Shown here piece by piece: positions 52,001-60,348 of a stretch of 64,000 bases of DNA (its first letter is position 1; the number at the start of each line of letters is the position of its first letter). The notes under the pieces are model-generated. The model did not search any database and was not told the DNA's origin. It saw only the letters and a list, made by a program, of their open reading frames with translations. The translations under genes and the position numbers were made by a program. This stretch comes from Paenibacillus wynnii (GTDB lineage: Bacteria; Bacillota; Bacilli; Paenibacillales; Paenibacillaceae). Location of the stretch: the NCBI RefSeq assembly GCF_000757885.1, contig NZ_JQCR01000001.1, positions 62,001-126,000 on the forward strand, written 5' to 3'.

Positions 52001-54279
52001 ACCGCTTCAACAGCTAAGTGTTCCCCACCTATACTTTCTGGCAGTAGGTGTGTTGAATTCACAGATTGCTTCGCCAGTTTGTCGGCGTTAATACTACCTT
52101 TCTGCAATTGAATCGACGATATGGCATTCGGAAGGATATGCCCATTGCCTATAGATAGCGGCCTGATTTGTGCACCGCCGATACTTCCCGGTGACATGTG
52201 GCGGCTATGCACTGCCTGATCACTGATAGCGTCCGATCCTATTGCCCCTAAAGAGAAATGTTCCCCCAGAATCGCGGATTCCGCAAGCTTAGCAGAATTA
52301 ATACTACCATCGGCGAGTTTGACAGTCGTTACAGCCAAATCACTGATTTTATCTGTAGACACGCTTTCCGGTGAAAGCTTTAAGGAGGTTACAGCATGAT
52401 CGGCCAAATGATGCGGCTGTACGGCGGCGGCTGCAAGATGATTCTCCTTTACCGCACCCGTTCCCAGCTTATCGGCCAATACGGAGCCAGCTTGAAGAGC
52501 ATGAGCTGTCACACTATTCTCTGCTAAATGTCTTCGTTCTACCGACCCAGGAGCCAAATGCTCTGCATCCACAACGGCATCCTGAAGAACGCGTCCGCTG
52601 ATACTGGAATCTGCCAAGTGCTTCTCTTCCACTGCGCAGAAACCAATATGTTCTCCATTTACGGCTTCCCTAGCGATGGAGTTCCCTGTCACCGCACCTG
52701 CTGCAAGTTTCGTTTGGGTAACACTACCATCTCCAAGCTTGGTGGTACTCACGCTTAGCGGCTGAAGATGTCCATCTGTAACAGCCTCGGCTGCTAACTT
52801 CCGGCCTGTCACCGCCCCATCTGATATATGCTGGGTTTGAACAGCATTTTCCTGAAGCTGAACGGGCCCGATGGATGCTGTTCCTAAATGCATATTTTCT
52901 ACCGCTTCACGCTGCAGATGCGCCCCGGATACTGCCTGGGAGGCAATTTGCGGACCGCGTACAGCAGACTTAGCGATATGCCTGGTCTGTACAGCTTCAT
53001 CAGCCAACTTATGCGTCAGTACACTCTGATCGGCAATTTTAGAGGAAGTAACAGCTTGCTCTACAAGTTGGGCTGTTCCTACAGCCCCTTCAGTCAGCTT
53101 CACAAAGGAGATGCTCCGATCGGCCAGATGATGACCATGCACTTCTCCTTCTGCAATATGAAGGCCCCGCACACTTTCCAAAGCCAAATGCTTGCTTTGG
53201 ATCACCTCAGACCCAAGCTGGCGTGGTCCAATAGATCCGTCAACCAGATGCCCGCTGTCCACACTGCCCTCTTGCAGCTGCTCTTTGCCAATCAACCGAT
53301 TCCCGAGCTGTTCTCGGCTAATAGCTCCCGGCGCTAGATGCTTCGCTGATACAGAACCCTCACTTAGGTGATGGCCCTCAATGATACCGTCCTTCAACTT
53401 GGAACCCGTGATCTCCCTATCCGCAATTTTGTCACCCGATACAGCTTCGTCTGCCAGCTTGGAGCGGTCGATAATACCGTTGGCTAAATGTCGTCCGGAA
53501 ATGCCTCCGCTAAGTATTTTATCACCGGATACAGCCCCATCCTCTAGCAGTTCAGCAGTGATGATGAACTCACTTAAGTGCCGGCTCTCAATAGACCGAT
53601 CTGCGATTTTTCCGGCGCCGATAATTCGATCAGCCAGCTTCTCCGGACCAATACTGTCATCCTTAAGCTTTTCTCCGCCTATGGAATGATCCAGCAGTTT
53701 CCCCCCGGAGATGCTCCCTTCCGCCAAGTGCTCTCCCGATATAGACTCCGGGGCTATCTTGGATGATGTCACTGCCTTGTCCGCAATATTAATACTCTGT
53801 ACAGCATAATCCTGCAGCCAAGGTGTGCCGATAATACCGAATTTCAACTTACTTCCATCGATGGTACGGGGGGCAATCTTGGCTCCGGTAACCGCTGCAT
53901 CGGACAGGTCATCCGTATAAACCGGCTGATAGCGCTCCTTCTCGGGGACGGGTACAGGGTCAGGGATAGGATCAGGGATAGGTGCGGCGAATACAGGTGC
54001 TGGAATATAAGTCTGTTTCTGAAGCTGGAGTGTTTCCATGGGCTCAGGCAGCAGACTAGGTGCAGATTGCAGAGACACCTCGCTGATTTCTGCCTTCTCC
54101 TCCCCGAATACCAGTAAGGACTGCTCTAGCATGACCTCTTGTTCGTTGGTGACCGTCATTGAACTAGGGGACGTCTTTCGACTGCTCTCCAGCATACTCA
54201 ATTCTTTTGTATTGGGATTATCAACATAATAAAGTCGGTTTTTCGCATTGCGCGGCTGCTTTCTCTTGGAACCCCTCAC
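49024..54279 (-). CDS. giant decapeptide-repeat spore-surface fibre protein (candidate)
   Basis: The 1751-residue protein starts at GTG 54279 with AAGGAGG upstream. Residues 1-28 are basic and 75-120 Pro-rich; there is no signal peptide or transmembrane segment. Residues 131-1650 are about 152 consecutive 10-residue repeats of the form [AS][VI]xxxx[LI]xxx with no shift of register, e.g. 'SVTQTKLAAG' and 'AVEEKHLADS'. The last 101 residues are a distinct beta-rich domain ending near 'YGVISWIAIGTPQF', resembling the WIAG-tail domain of large Paenibacillus proteins. The repeat suggests a long beta-solenoid fibre with a C-terminal tip. It lies between spore glycosyltransferase genes and a YheC/D-type coat gene. 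Function inferred. Confidence 0.8.
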   Translation of the reverse strand: MRGSKRKQPRNAKNRLYYVDNPNTKELSMLESSRKTSPSSMTVTNEQEVMLEQSLLVFGEEKAEISEVSLQSAPSLLPEPMETLQLQKQTYIPAPVFAAPIPDPIPDPVPVPEKERYQPVYTDDLSDAAVTGAKIAPRTIDGSKLKFGIIGTPWLQDYAVQSINIADKAVTSSKIAPESISGEHLAEGSISGGKLLDHSIGGEKLKDDSIGPEKLADRIIGAGKIADRSIESRHLSEFIITAELLEDGAVSGDKILSGGISGRHLANGIIDRSKLADEAVSGDKIADREITGSKLKDGIIEGHHLSEGSVSAKHLAPGAISREQLGNRLIGKEQLQEGSVDSGHLVDGSIGPRQLGSEVIQSKHLALESVRGLHIAEGEVHGHHLADRSISFVKLTEGAVGTAQLVEQAVTSSKIADQSVLTHKLADEAVQTRHIAKSAVRGPQIASQAVSGAHLQREAVENMHLGTASIGPVQLQENAVQTQHISDGAVTGRKLAAEAVTDGHLQPLSVSTTKLGDGSVTQTKLAAGAVTGNSIAREAVNGEHIGFCAVEEKHLADSSISGRVLQDAVVDAEHLAPGSVERRHLAENSVTAHALQAGSVLADKLGTGAVKENHLAAAAVQPHHLADHAVTSLKLSPESVSTDKISDLAVTTVKLADGSINSAKLAESAILGEHFSLGAIGSDAISDQAVHSRHMSPGSIGGAQIRPLSIGNGHILPNAISSIQLQKGSINADKLAKQSVNSTHLLPESIGGEHLAVEAVEGRHIRNGEITLEHLAAEVRSPGILPDGSVTGNKLAEGSVGSLHLEPGSVYGDHLASEVIDSRHISSGSIRLEHLAEETKTSELLPDGSITGNKLAEGSIGSLHLVPDSIYGDHLVSEAVDSRHISSGSITLDHLAKETKTSKLLPDGSITGNKLADGSVGSLHLVPGSVYGDHLASEVIDSRHISSGSITLDHLAEETKTSKLLPDGSITGKKLGEGSVGSLHIAPCSVYGDHLASEAIDSRHISSGSITLDHLAEETRTSDLLPDGSISGNKLVVGSVGSLHLATGSIYGDHLASEAVDSRHISAGSITLEHLAEETKTSELLPDGSITSSKLAEGSVGSYQLAEGSVYGDHLVSDSVDSRHISAGSITLEHLAEETKSSELLPDGSITSNKLAEGSVRSYQLATDSVYGDHLASDAVDSRHISAGSITLEHLAEETKTSELLPDGSITSNKLAEGSVGSYQLATDSVYGDHLASDAVDSRHISAGSITLEHLADETKTPNLLADGSITGNKLAEGAVGSNQIAPGSVCGDHLALETVDSRHISAGSITLDHLAEETRSIKLLADGSITGNKLAEGAVGSFQLAPGSVYGGHLAAESVDSRHVRSGGIKLNHLASEVRTPDLLPDGSITGNKLAEGAIGSFQLAPGSVYGGHLTPKAVGSRHISTGSITFEHLAEDTKTSELLPDGSITGSKLAEGSVRSEHLLSESVQGEHLADESVASHHLQHGIITLDHLAKETRTSELLPDGSITGVKLAEGSVHSEHLLSESVQGEHLADESVASHHLQHGIITLDHLAKETRTAELLPEGSITSDKLSPGCVRMEHLFTGAVGNAELQDEAVDSSKIASFSIQSHHLEEESVQNFHIAPAAVCREHLALGSVDREHLAFSPVQSAGNREALQQFGMMAFMFNGDAESVEVTVTFDESFGHTGYVLVAMTNQPFFHASLKSRGNGSAVIEVVRLLETQHFYGVISWIAIGTPQFKLPVDDRVFD
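49576..51915 (-). repeat. thirteen 180-bp (60-residue) higher-order tandem repeats in the giant gene
   Basis: Within the decapeptide array, six decapeptides form a 60-residue super-repeat, beginning at each 'LLPDGSITGNK'-type block. Thirteen full copies cover residues 789-1568 of the protein. Neighbouring copies are very similar in DNA (for example 50540-50720 against 50720-50900), while the upstream decapeptides are diverged, which points to recent amplification or gene conversion. Confidence 0.88.
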
Positions 54280-54504
54280 AAGCAGTCTCCTCCTTCCAAC
54301 TATTGTTTCTCCTAGGCATCATATGCAGTGGAGTAGGCTTATGACACCCTTGAAATGGAGTAGAAGTATGGGGGATCGACTGCTTTTTTTCAAAAAAAGG
54401 GCTTCTGCCGCATCTCATTCGTCCATCCTGACGGGCGCGTACAAACATACAATGATAGTAGTAGGGAACCGCCGGAACCACAGAAGATGACAGGAGGTAT
54501 CAAC

Positions 54505-55590
54505 ATGGGGCGAAAGAACGTCGGAATACTGCTCAACTCCTCTATGTACCGGGGTATTCCCCAGCTCAAAACGGGACAGGAATCCCTCTCCAACTATGAG
54601 GATGCCGCCTCTTTATTTAGCATTACCCCCTGCTTCCTGAGGCTGGAAGATATAGATTTACACTCCGGGTACTGTTATGCCTATATAAAAGAATCCCAAG
54701 GATATCGAAGAAAAGTTATTTCTATCCCCCGTGTTATTCACAATCGGGCGATTTACAGCCAGATAAATACTAGGATGGATCGGCTGATCAAATATGGACC
54801 GACGGTGTTCAATTCGTGCAACCGTTACGGGAAAGATGTCATTCACAAATTGCTCGGAAATAATCCCGAGCTGCAACGTTTTTTACCGGCTACAGAAAAA
54901 GGGGTCAGCGGTCTGAAGATTATGATGAGCCGCTTCCCGGATCTCATCCTTAAGCCGTGCCGTGGAAGCGTAGGCAATGGTGTCATGCGTTTAACCCACC
55001 AAGGCCATGGGAAATGGAGTTGGAGTTACAGGTTGCGATCGACAGGACGTTGGGTAATCATCCCTGTGAATCAGTACGTTTTGCCTAAGCAATTGCTGGC
55101 CCGTCTGACAGCCGTTCCTTATCTGATACAAGAGCGTATCCCTCTTGCTGAGGTGGCAGGACGTCCATTCGATCTTCGTGTCACAGTCCAGCGAGGTTGG
55201 GGTGGAGAGTGGCAGGTAACCGGACTGTTTGCCAAATTGGCACCCGCCGGAGGATTTGTATCCAATATCGCCCGCGGCGGGGAAGCCGTGAGTTCATTAT
55301 TTGCTTTGGAAAGTGTCTTCTCTAAGGAAAAAGCCGCCAGCATCCGAATGTCCGCCATAAGTTTGGGGCTGTCTATTGCGAGGGGTCTTGATCGCAGTCT
55401 GCCGGGTCTGGCTGATATAGGGCTGGATATCGGGATCACGGGGGATGGGCGTGCGTTTTTCATTGAATGCAACGGCCGCGACCAGCGTTACGGGTTTCAC
55501 AAAGCAGGTCTCAACGAGGCATGGAAAGACAGCTACAACCGACCGATGGGATATGCCAAGTATTTACTGGAACGGGACGAACGGGGATAA
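54505..55590 (+). CDS. YheC/YheD family endospore coat-associated protein
   Basis: From ATG 54505 (AGGAGG, seven bases) the product has 361 residues. The C-terminal two thirds form an ATP-grasp-like domain: 'LILKPCRGSVGNGVMRL' near residue 150, 'LIQERIPLAEVAGRPFDLRV', and the end 'AFFIECNGRDQRYGF'. The N-terminal part begins 'GRKNVGILLNSSMYRGIP'. YheC and YheD are coat-associated proteins in Bacillus. The frame also opens at 54487, but that start lies in front of the SD. It is transcribed divergently from the giant repeat protein. Confidence 0.85.
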   Translation: MGRKNVGILLNSSMYRGIPQLKTGQESLSNYEDAASLFSITPCFLRLEDIDLHSGYCYAYIKESQGYRRKVISIPRVIHNRAIYSQINTRMDRLIKYGPTVFNSCNRYGKDVIHKLLGNNPELQRFLPATEKGVSGLKIMMSRFPDLILKPCRGSVGNGVMRLTHQGHGKWSWSYRLRSTGRWVIIPVNQYVLPKQLLARLTAVPYLIQERIPLAEVAGRPFDLRVTVQRGWGGEWQVTGLFAKLAPAGGFVSNIARGGEAVSSLFALESVFSKEKAASIRMSAISLGLSIARGLDRSLPGLADIGLDIGITGDGRAFFIECNGRDQRYGFHKAGLNEAWKDSYNRPMGYAKYLLERDERG

Positions 55591-55689
55591 CTTTTATTGA
55601 TTTGTCTTCTATTCTATGTCAATATAATGCAGAGCGGGAGAAGGTCCACAGGAAGGACTGCACTGCTTGATTATGGAAGGGAGATGGGC

Positions 55690-56481
55690 ATGGTTAAACA
55701 ATTTCTGCGGCTGATGACCGAGCTATCCTCGCACAGATGGCTTTCCAGGTTGATGGGTTTTATATCCCACAGCAGACTCAGCCGCCTATTTATCCCAGTA
55801 TTTATTCGAACTTATCAAATTCCCGCAATCCAGGCGGAAAAGAATCTTGAAGAATACCGTACCCTTAATGAATTTTTCAGCCGCCGATTGAAACCCGGAA
55901 TGCGGCCTATTGCAACAGAGACGGATGCTCTGGTTAGCCCTGTGGATGCAATGATCACCGCGATGGGTGATATCACCTCAGGCATGATTATGAATGTAAA
56001 AGGACAAGATTACAATCTGGAAGACCTGCTTAATCATTCCCCGCATCTAGAGCTTTACAAGAAGGGCTTCTTTTTTGTGCTTTACTTAAGTCCTACCGAT
56101 TATCACCGCATCCATTCACCCCTGAAAGGGCGAAAGGTGGAGACGGATTATCTTCGGGGCCGGGCCTACCCTGTCAATGATTTCGGGATGAGGCATATGA
56201 AGGCTGTTCTGAGCCGAAATGAACGGCTCATTACTTATATCGCGGGGGATTATGGAGAGGCCGCAGTAGTAAAAGTAGGCGCAATGAATGTCAGCAGTAT
56301 CCGGTATTCCGATGACAGCGCTGAAGCTTGGCAGAGAGGCGACGATCTTGCTTACTTCGAGTTCGGCTCCACGGTAGTACTGCTTACGGAAAGCGGTACC
56401 TTTACCCCGCGTCCGGGCTTAAGGGTGGATACCAAGGTGAAGATGGGCGAGTGGTTAGGAACCCTTCATAAGCCTGAATAA
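55690..56481 (+). CDS. psd: phosphatidylserine decarboxylase
   Basis: The enzyme makes phosphatidylethanolamine at the membrane and forms its pyruvoyl cofactor by self-cleavage at a Ser. From ATG 55690 (AAGGGAG at six bases) the protein has 263 residues. The cleavage motif is 'EFGSTVVLL' near the C-terminus (FGST for the usual LGST), and 'SPVDAMITAMG', 'FFVLYLSPTDYHRIHSP' and 'YPVNDFGMRHM' are all typical. The frame opens at 55597 without a ribosome site. It follows the YheC/D-type gene by 100 bases. Confidence 0.9.
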   Translation: MVKQFLRLMTELSSHRWLSRLMGFISHSRLSRLFIPVFIRTYQIPAIQAEKNLEEYRTLNEFFSRRLKPGMRPIATETDALVSPVDAMITAMGDITSGMIMNVKGQDYNLEDLLNHSPHLELYKKGFFFVLYLSPTDYHRIHSPLKGRKVETDYLRGRAYPVNDFGMRHMKAVLSRNERLITYIAGDYGEAAVVKVGAMNVSSIRYSDDSAEAWQRGDDLAYFEFGSTVVLLTESGTFTPRPGLRVDTKVKMGEWLGTLHKPE

Positions 56482-56502
56482 GAGACTTATAAATCTATTA
56501 AA

Positions 56503-56548
56503 AAGAAGCTGTGCTTCAAGCCATTTGTGCTTGGAACAGCTTCTTTTT
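56503..56548. terminator. terminator of psd
   Basis: AAGAAGCTGT (56503-56512) pairs with ACAGCTTCTT (56536-56545), followed by a T-run on the plus strand. The converging SDR gene ends 38 bases further on, and the A-run before the stem would allow it to use the hairpin too. Confidence 0.8.
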
Positions 56549-56585
56549 TTGTGTGATGATGAATTCGAATTTTTAGTCAGCCGCC

Positions 56586-57461
56586 TTACTTGTTGCCCTT
56601 CAGCGCAGCCATAAGGATTTGCTTGAACCAGTTGTCTGGCAGCCATCTCTTGCCGCGAGCCGTCCACACTGTCGAGCGAGGCAGCATATACCGGAAACAT
56701 CGGCGACGGGAGCAGGCGATATCTCCGATTAAATCAGCTACTTCTTGCGGATTCCCGCTGCTCGAGGCACTGCTTCTGGCATAAGCAAGCACGGATTCCA
56801 ACATCCTTCGGTAAGGAGAATCGGATGGAGCCTGCATGGTTGCGAAACCTTTTTCCCAAATGTCTGTCCCATATGAACCAGGCTCTACCAGCACCACATC
56901 GATGCCGAAAGGTTTCACCTCAAGCGCCAGACATTCAGTGAAACCCTCCAGCGCGAACTTGGAAGCAGCATAAGGTCCGAATCCCGGGAATCCGACCACC
57001 CCGCTGATACTGCTCATTTGTATAATCAATCCGCAGCCCTGCTTGCGCATCCATGGAAGTACCGCTTGGGTCACAGATACATTGCCTATAAAGTTAGTCT
57101 CCATTTGCTCCCGCCATAATGTCAGAGGCACTTCTTCAGCGAAGCCGCCCCACACTCCGCCTGCATTATTGACCAGTACGTCGATGGTCCCAAACTGTGT
57201 CCTTGCCTGTTCAACTGCGGCAAGTACCTGGCTCTCATTCGTTATATCCATCTCGACGACAGATATAGCCCCAGCTACTCCTGCCAGTTCGGCTGCCTTC
57301 ATTAAGGGTTCCGAGGCCTGAGGACGGCGCATGCCAGCCACTACATTAAATCCCCGCTTCGCCAGTTCTATGCTGATCAGCAGACCGAAGCCCGACGAAG
57401 TGCCGGTAACAAGCGCAGTCCGCCGGTTTCCAGCCGTCTTAAGGTTCTTCATTAGATTCAT
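56586..57461 (-). CDS. short-chain dehydrogenase/reductase
   Basis: The 291-residue classical SDR has the NAD(P) motif 'VTGTSSGFGLLISIELAKRG' at about 18-37, 'VLVNNAGGVWGG', the catalytic Ser in 'IIQMSSISGVVGFPGFG' and YxxxK in 'YAASKFALEGF'. The Ser after the first Gly of the cofactor motif and the Arg in 'AGMRRP' suggest NADP. Members of this shape often reduce carbonyl groups of unknown metabolites. It is a single gene with no pathway partners nearby. Confidence 0.85.
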   Translation of the reverse strand: MNLMKNLKTAGNRRTALVTGTSSGFGLLISIELAKRGFNVVAGMRRPQASEPLMKAAELAGVAGAISVVEMDITNESQVLAAVEQARTQFGTIDVLVNNAGGVWGGFAEEVPLTLWREQMETNFIGNVSVTQAVLPWMRKQGCGLIIQMSSISGVVGFPGFGPYAASKFALEGFTECLALEVKPFGIDVVLVEPGSYGTDIWEKGFATMQAPSDSPYRRMLESVLAYARSSASSSGNPQEVADLIGDIACSRRRCFRYMLPRSTVWTARGKRWLPDNWFKQILMAALKGNK

Positions 57462-57537
57462 CCCTTCAGGGTTATGTACAGCAGTGTATACTGTATTCTG
57501 TCATAGGCAGCCTCACTCTTCAACCTGAAAACCTAAA

Positions 57538-57562
57538 AACCGGGTACCTTAGAGTCCCGGTT
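57538..57562 (-). terminator. hairpin terminator
   Basis: AACCGGG (57538-57544) pairs with CCCGGTT (57556-57562). T-rich runs on both sides allow use in either direction. It lies 68 bases after the end of a small minus-strand gene. Confidence 0.65.
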
Positions 57563-57629
57563 CTTTTCGTATATTCTTGTTCAGGTTATTAGTTATCCAT
57601 TCGAGTAGAGTTCCATTCAGAACCAGTAA

Positions 57630-57788
57630 TTATTTGCAATACTGCCGGCCTTCAGCCGTTTCAAGCGGTTTCGGAAGATTCCCCCGCCGCCAGCCTTGTA
57701 ATCCGTATTGCAAATTCGGCGTCTGCTGATCATCACCTAAGTCTCCCCTTCCAGATGTTTCGTAAATTCTCTGTAAACTAGGTTCCAT
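57630..57788 (-). CDS. putative 52-residue protein
   Basis: A short frame from ATG 57788 starts 'MEPSLQRIYETSGRGDLG' and ends with 'ETAEGRQYCK'. AGGG lies nine bases before the start. The composition looks protein-like, and the reading frame ends shortly before a good terminator, which speaks for a real gene. It lies 40 bases downstream of the AraC gene in the same direction. The family is not recognised. Confidence 0.45.
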   Translation of the reverse strand: MEPSLQRIYETSGRGDLGDDQQTPNLQYGLQGWRRGNLPKPLETAEGRQYCK

Positions 57789-57830
57789 CGTATTTACCCT
57801 GGCGTTAAAAAATTGAAACAAAGTGATGCA

Positions 57831-58616
57831 TCAGCGGATCTCGGACGGACTTTTACCGGTATGCTGCTTGAACTGGCGGCTGAAGAAGAAAATATCCCGG
57901 TAACCGAGCGCATCCGCCACCTCTGTCACGTTCATTCCGGCATATAGCAGCAAGTGCTGAGCCCGTTCAATACGGGCACGAATAACGTAGGATTGCACAG
58001 AAGAGCCTATAAGTTCCTTGAACTTAATTGAAAAATAACGTGGTGACAGACCCGCACGCGCCGCTAGGTCCTCCACCCTGTGGGACGCCCCGGGATGCTG
58101 ACTCACGTAGTTGGCTACCTCATGGATCACTTCCGTCAACTGATTGCTTGCATTGCGTTCCACTGGCATGACCCGGTCTTCCCGCAGCAGATGAATCATC
58201 AGCTGTTTCAGGATCAATTGGCCTTCTTCCTCTGCAGCGAAGGTCTTGACCAGAAAGAGACGTACGTACCTAGCCAGCATATGCTCAAATTCCACCGTTT
58301 CTGTAAGCTCACGGTATGGAAGCGGAATATCCTTTATGTCGCCAGTGACATCAAAATGAATGTATGTAAGTACAAGCGGCTTTTGCGGATTATGAGTCGC
58401 ACTCGTATGGTCACCCGGTCGGAATAAGAAACAGCTTCCTTTACCAACCTGGAAAGGAATACCTCCCCTAACAACCGTACCTTCTCCGCTCCAGACATAG
58501 AATAAATCGTAATTTTGCAGCGGCTTCTCTCTTTTTTGCCACTTCCAGCCCGGCTCACACATAATTTTGGCAAGGGTGGGCAGGATGACAAAAGAGGACG
58601 GCGATGCATGCAACAT
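57831..58616 (-). CDS. AraC-family transcriptional regulator
   Basis: The 261-residue protein has an N-terminal cupin-like sensor half ('GIPFQVGKGSCFLFRPGDHT') and a C-terminal double helix-turn-helix: 'VEDLAARAGLSPRYFSIKF' at about 180-198 and 'VTEVADALGYRDIFFFSRQF' at about 228-247, with the closing 'TGKSPSEIR'. It is typical of sugar-responsive AraC regulators. It is divergent from the aminotransferase gene, which may or may not be its target. Confidence 0.88.
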   Translation of the reverse strand: MLHASPSSFVILPTLAKIMCEPGWKWQKREKPLQNYDLFYVWSGEGTVVRGGIPFQVGKGSCFLFRPGDHTSATHNPQKPLVLTYIHFDVTGDIKDIPLPYRELTETVEFEHMLARYVRLFLVKTFAAEEEGQLILKQLMIHLLREDRVMPVERNASNQLTEVIHEVANYVSQHPGASHRVEDLAARAGLSPRYFSIKFKELIGSSVQSYVIRARIERAQHLLLYAGMNVTEVADALGYRDIFFFSRQFKQHTGKSPSEIR

Positions 58617-58903
58617 ACTCTTCCCCCCCGAATGTTATTTTCACCATCATACCCTTTCGAGCTCTATTTTGCACCCCATTCCATGCAGGGGTCGGTCGCT
58701 CCGCCCCTTCTTTCGAACATACCTTTTTATTGACAATATGTTCTCATGATTAAAAACGATAAGAAGAAACGACTTCGTCGTCTTTATGGACAACAGACGT
58801 TAGATTCTTATATTTCAAAAAAATTATGACGGTTGCAAGCTACGGTGTTATAATGTTAGGCAATGTTAGCAGTATGAATCCCCACGATACCGGAAGGATG
58901 AAA

Positions 58904-60208
58904 ATGATGAATGAACTTGCTGGACAATTGAATGAAAATATCAAGTCCGGAAATGAACATGTGTACGATATGCTCTCCACATTAGGCAAGGAAATCTATT
59001 TTCCAAAAGAAGGAATTCTTAGTCAGTCTGCTGAGGCGGCTGCCCATGCCAAGAAATACAATGCCACAATCGGTATTGCAACCGAAAAAGGTGTTCCTAT
59101 GCATCTCGGTGTTATTCAGGATAAGCTGTCCGCTTTCCATCCAAGAGATCTTTACGGCTATGCTCCACCTGCAGGAAAACCCGAGCTGCGTACTGTATGG
59201 GCTCAGAAGATGCTGCGTGAGAATCCTTCTCTTGAAGGCAAATCCATCAGCAATCCTATCGTTACAAACGCGCTTACACACGGCCTAAGTATTGTAGCTG
59301 ATCTTTTTGCAGAGCAGGGCGATGCCGTTATCTACCCGGACAAAAACTGGGAGAATTACGAGCTAACCTTCGGAATCCGCCGTCATAGCGAAACCGTTAA
59401 CTATCCGCTTTTCACAGAGAACTATAAATTTAACAGTGCAGGACTAACTGACGCCTTGTTGGCTCAGAAAGATAAAGGAAAAGCAATTGTGCTTTTGAAC
59501 TTCCCGAACAACCCCACCGGCTACACGCCTAGCAGAGAAGAAGGCGAAGAAATTGTAGCGGCAATCCTGAAGGCGGCAGAAGCAGGCATCAATGTGGTTG
59601 TTGTCAGCGACGACGCTTACTTTGGCCTCTTCTTCGAAGATTCATTGAAGGAATCTCTCTTTGGACAGCTGGCTAACCTGCATCCTCGTGTTCTCGCCAT
59701 CAAGATTGACGGAGCTACTAAAGAGGAGTTCGTCTGGGGATTCCGTGTAGGATTCATCACCTACGCTTCGGAGAACAAGGAATTGCTGGCAGCACTGGAA
59801 CAAAAAACGCTGGGCATTATCCGCGCCACCATTTCTAGCGGCCCGCATCCTTCACAGACCTTCGTGCTCGAAGCGCTCAAAGCGCCGGAATTCTCAGCTC
59901 AAAAGGAAGAGAAGTTCCAGATAATGAAAGGCCGCGCCAATACAGTGAAGACGCTGCTCGATAGTGGCAAGTACGGAGATGACGTATGGACCTATTATCC
60001 TTTTAACTCCGGTTACTTCATGTGTCTGAAGCTGCACACTGTTTCTGCAGAAGCGCTTCGTCTGCACCTGATCCATAATTACGGATTGGGTACGATCGCA
60101 CTCGGCGAGACGGATCTGCGTATTGCATTCTCCTGTATCGAAGAGGAGAACCTGGAAGATCTATTCGATCTTGTCTATTCCGGTATCCGTGATTTGGAGA
60201 AAGCCTAA
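58904..60208 (+). CDS. PLP-dependent aminotransferase, class I/II
   Basis: The fold type I aminotransferase has 434 residues from ATG 58904 (GGAAGGA at five bases; ATG 58907 is an equal choice). Typical segments are 'VTNALTHGLSIVADLF', 'VLLNFPNNPTGYTPSREEG' with the substrate-binding Asn, 'VVVSDDAYFGLFFED', and the PLP lysine in 'IDGATKEEFVWGFRVGF'. The substrate specificity is not evident. The frame opens at 58826 without a ribosome site. The divergent AraC gene and a terminator bound it. Confidence 0.87.
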   Translation: MMNELAGQLNENIKSGNEHVYDMLSTLGKEIYFPKEGILSQSAEAAAHAKKYNATIGIATEKGVPMHLGVIQDKLSAFHPRDLYGYAPPAGKPELRTVWAQKMLRENPSLEGKSISNPIVTNALTHGLSIVADLFAEQGDAVIYPDKNWENYELTFGIRRHSETVNYPLFTENYKFNSAGLTDALLAQKDKGKAIVLLNFPNNPTGYTPSREEGEEIVAAILKAAEAGINVVVVSDDAYFGLFFEDSLKESLFGQLANLHPRVLAIKIDGATKEEFVWGFRVGFITYASENKELLAALEQKTLGIIRATISSGPHPSQTFVLEALKAPEFSAQKEEKFQIMKGRANTVKTLLDSGKYGDDVWTYYPFNSGYFMCLKLHTVSAEALRLHLIHNYGLGTIALGETDLRIAFSCIEEENLEDLFDLVYSGIRDLEKA

Positions 60209-60220
60209 TTTACGAGAAGA

Positions 60221-60258
60221 AAAGGGTGCCATCCCACAAGACGGCACCCTTTTTTTTT
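60221..60258 (+). terminator. terminator of the aminotransferase gene
   Basis: AAAGGGTGCC (60221-60230) and GGCACCCTTT (60243-60252) form a perfect stem followed by a run of T to 60258, just after the stop codon. Confidence 0.92.
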
Positions 60259-60348
60259 ACTATTGGACAAGCTAAAGTGGATCTAAGCTAGGGTGTATGG
60301 AGTAAGAGTTCGGGTAGGAGTATGGAGTATGGAGTTGGAGTTGGAGTA

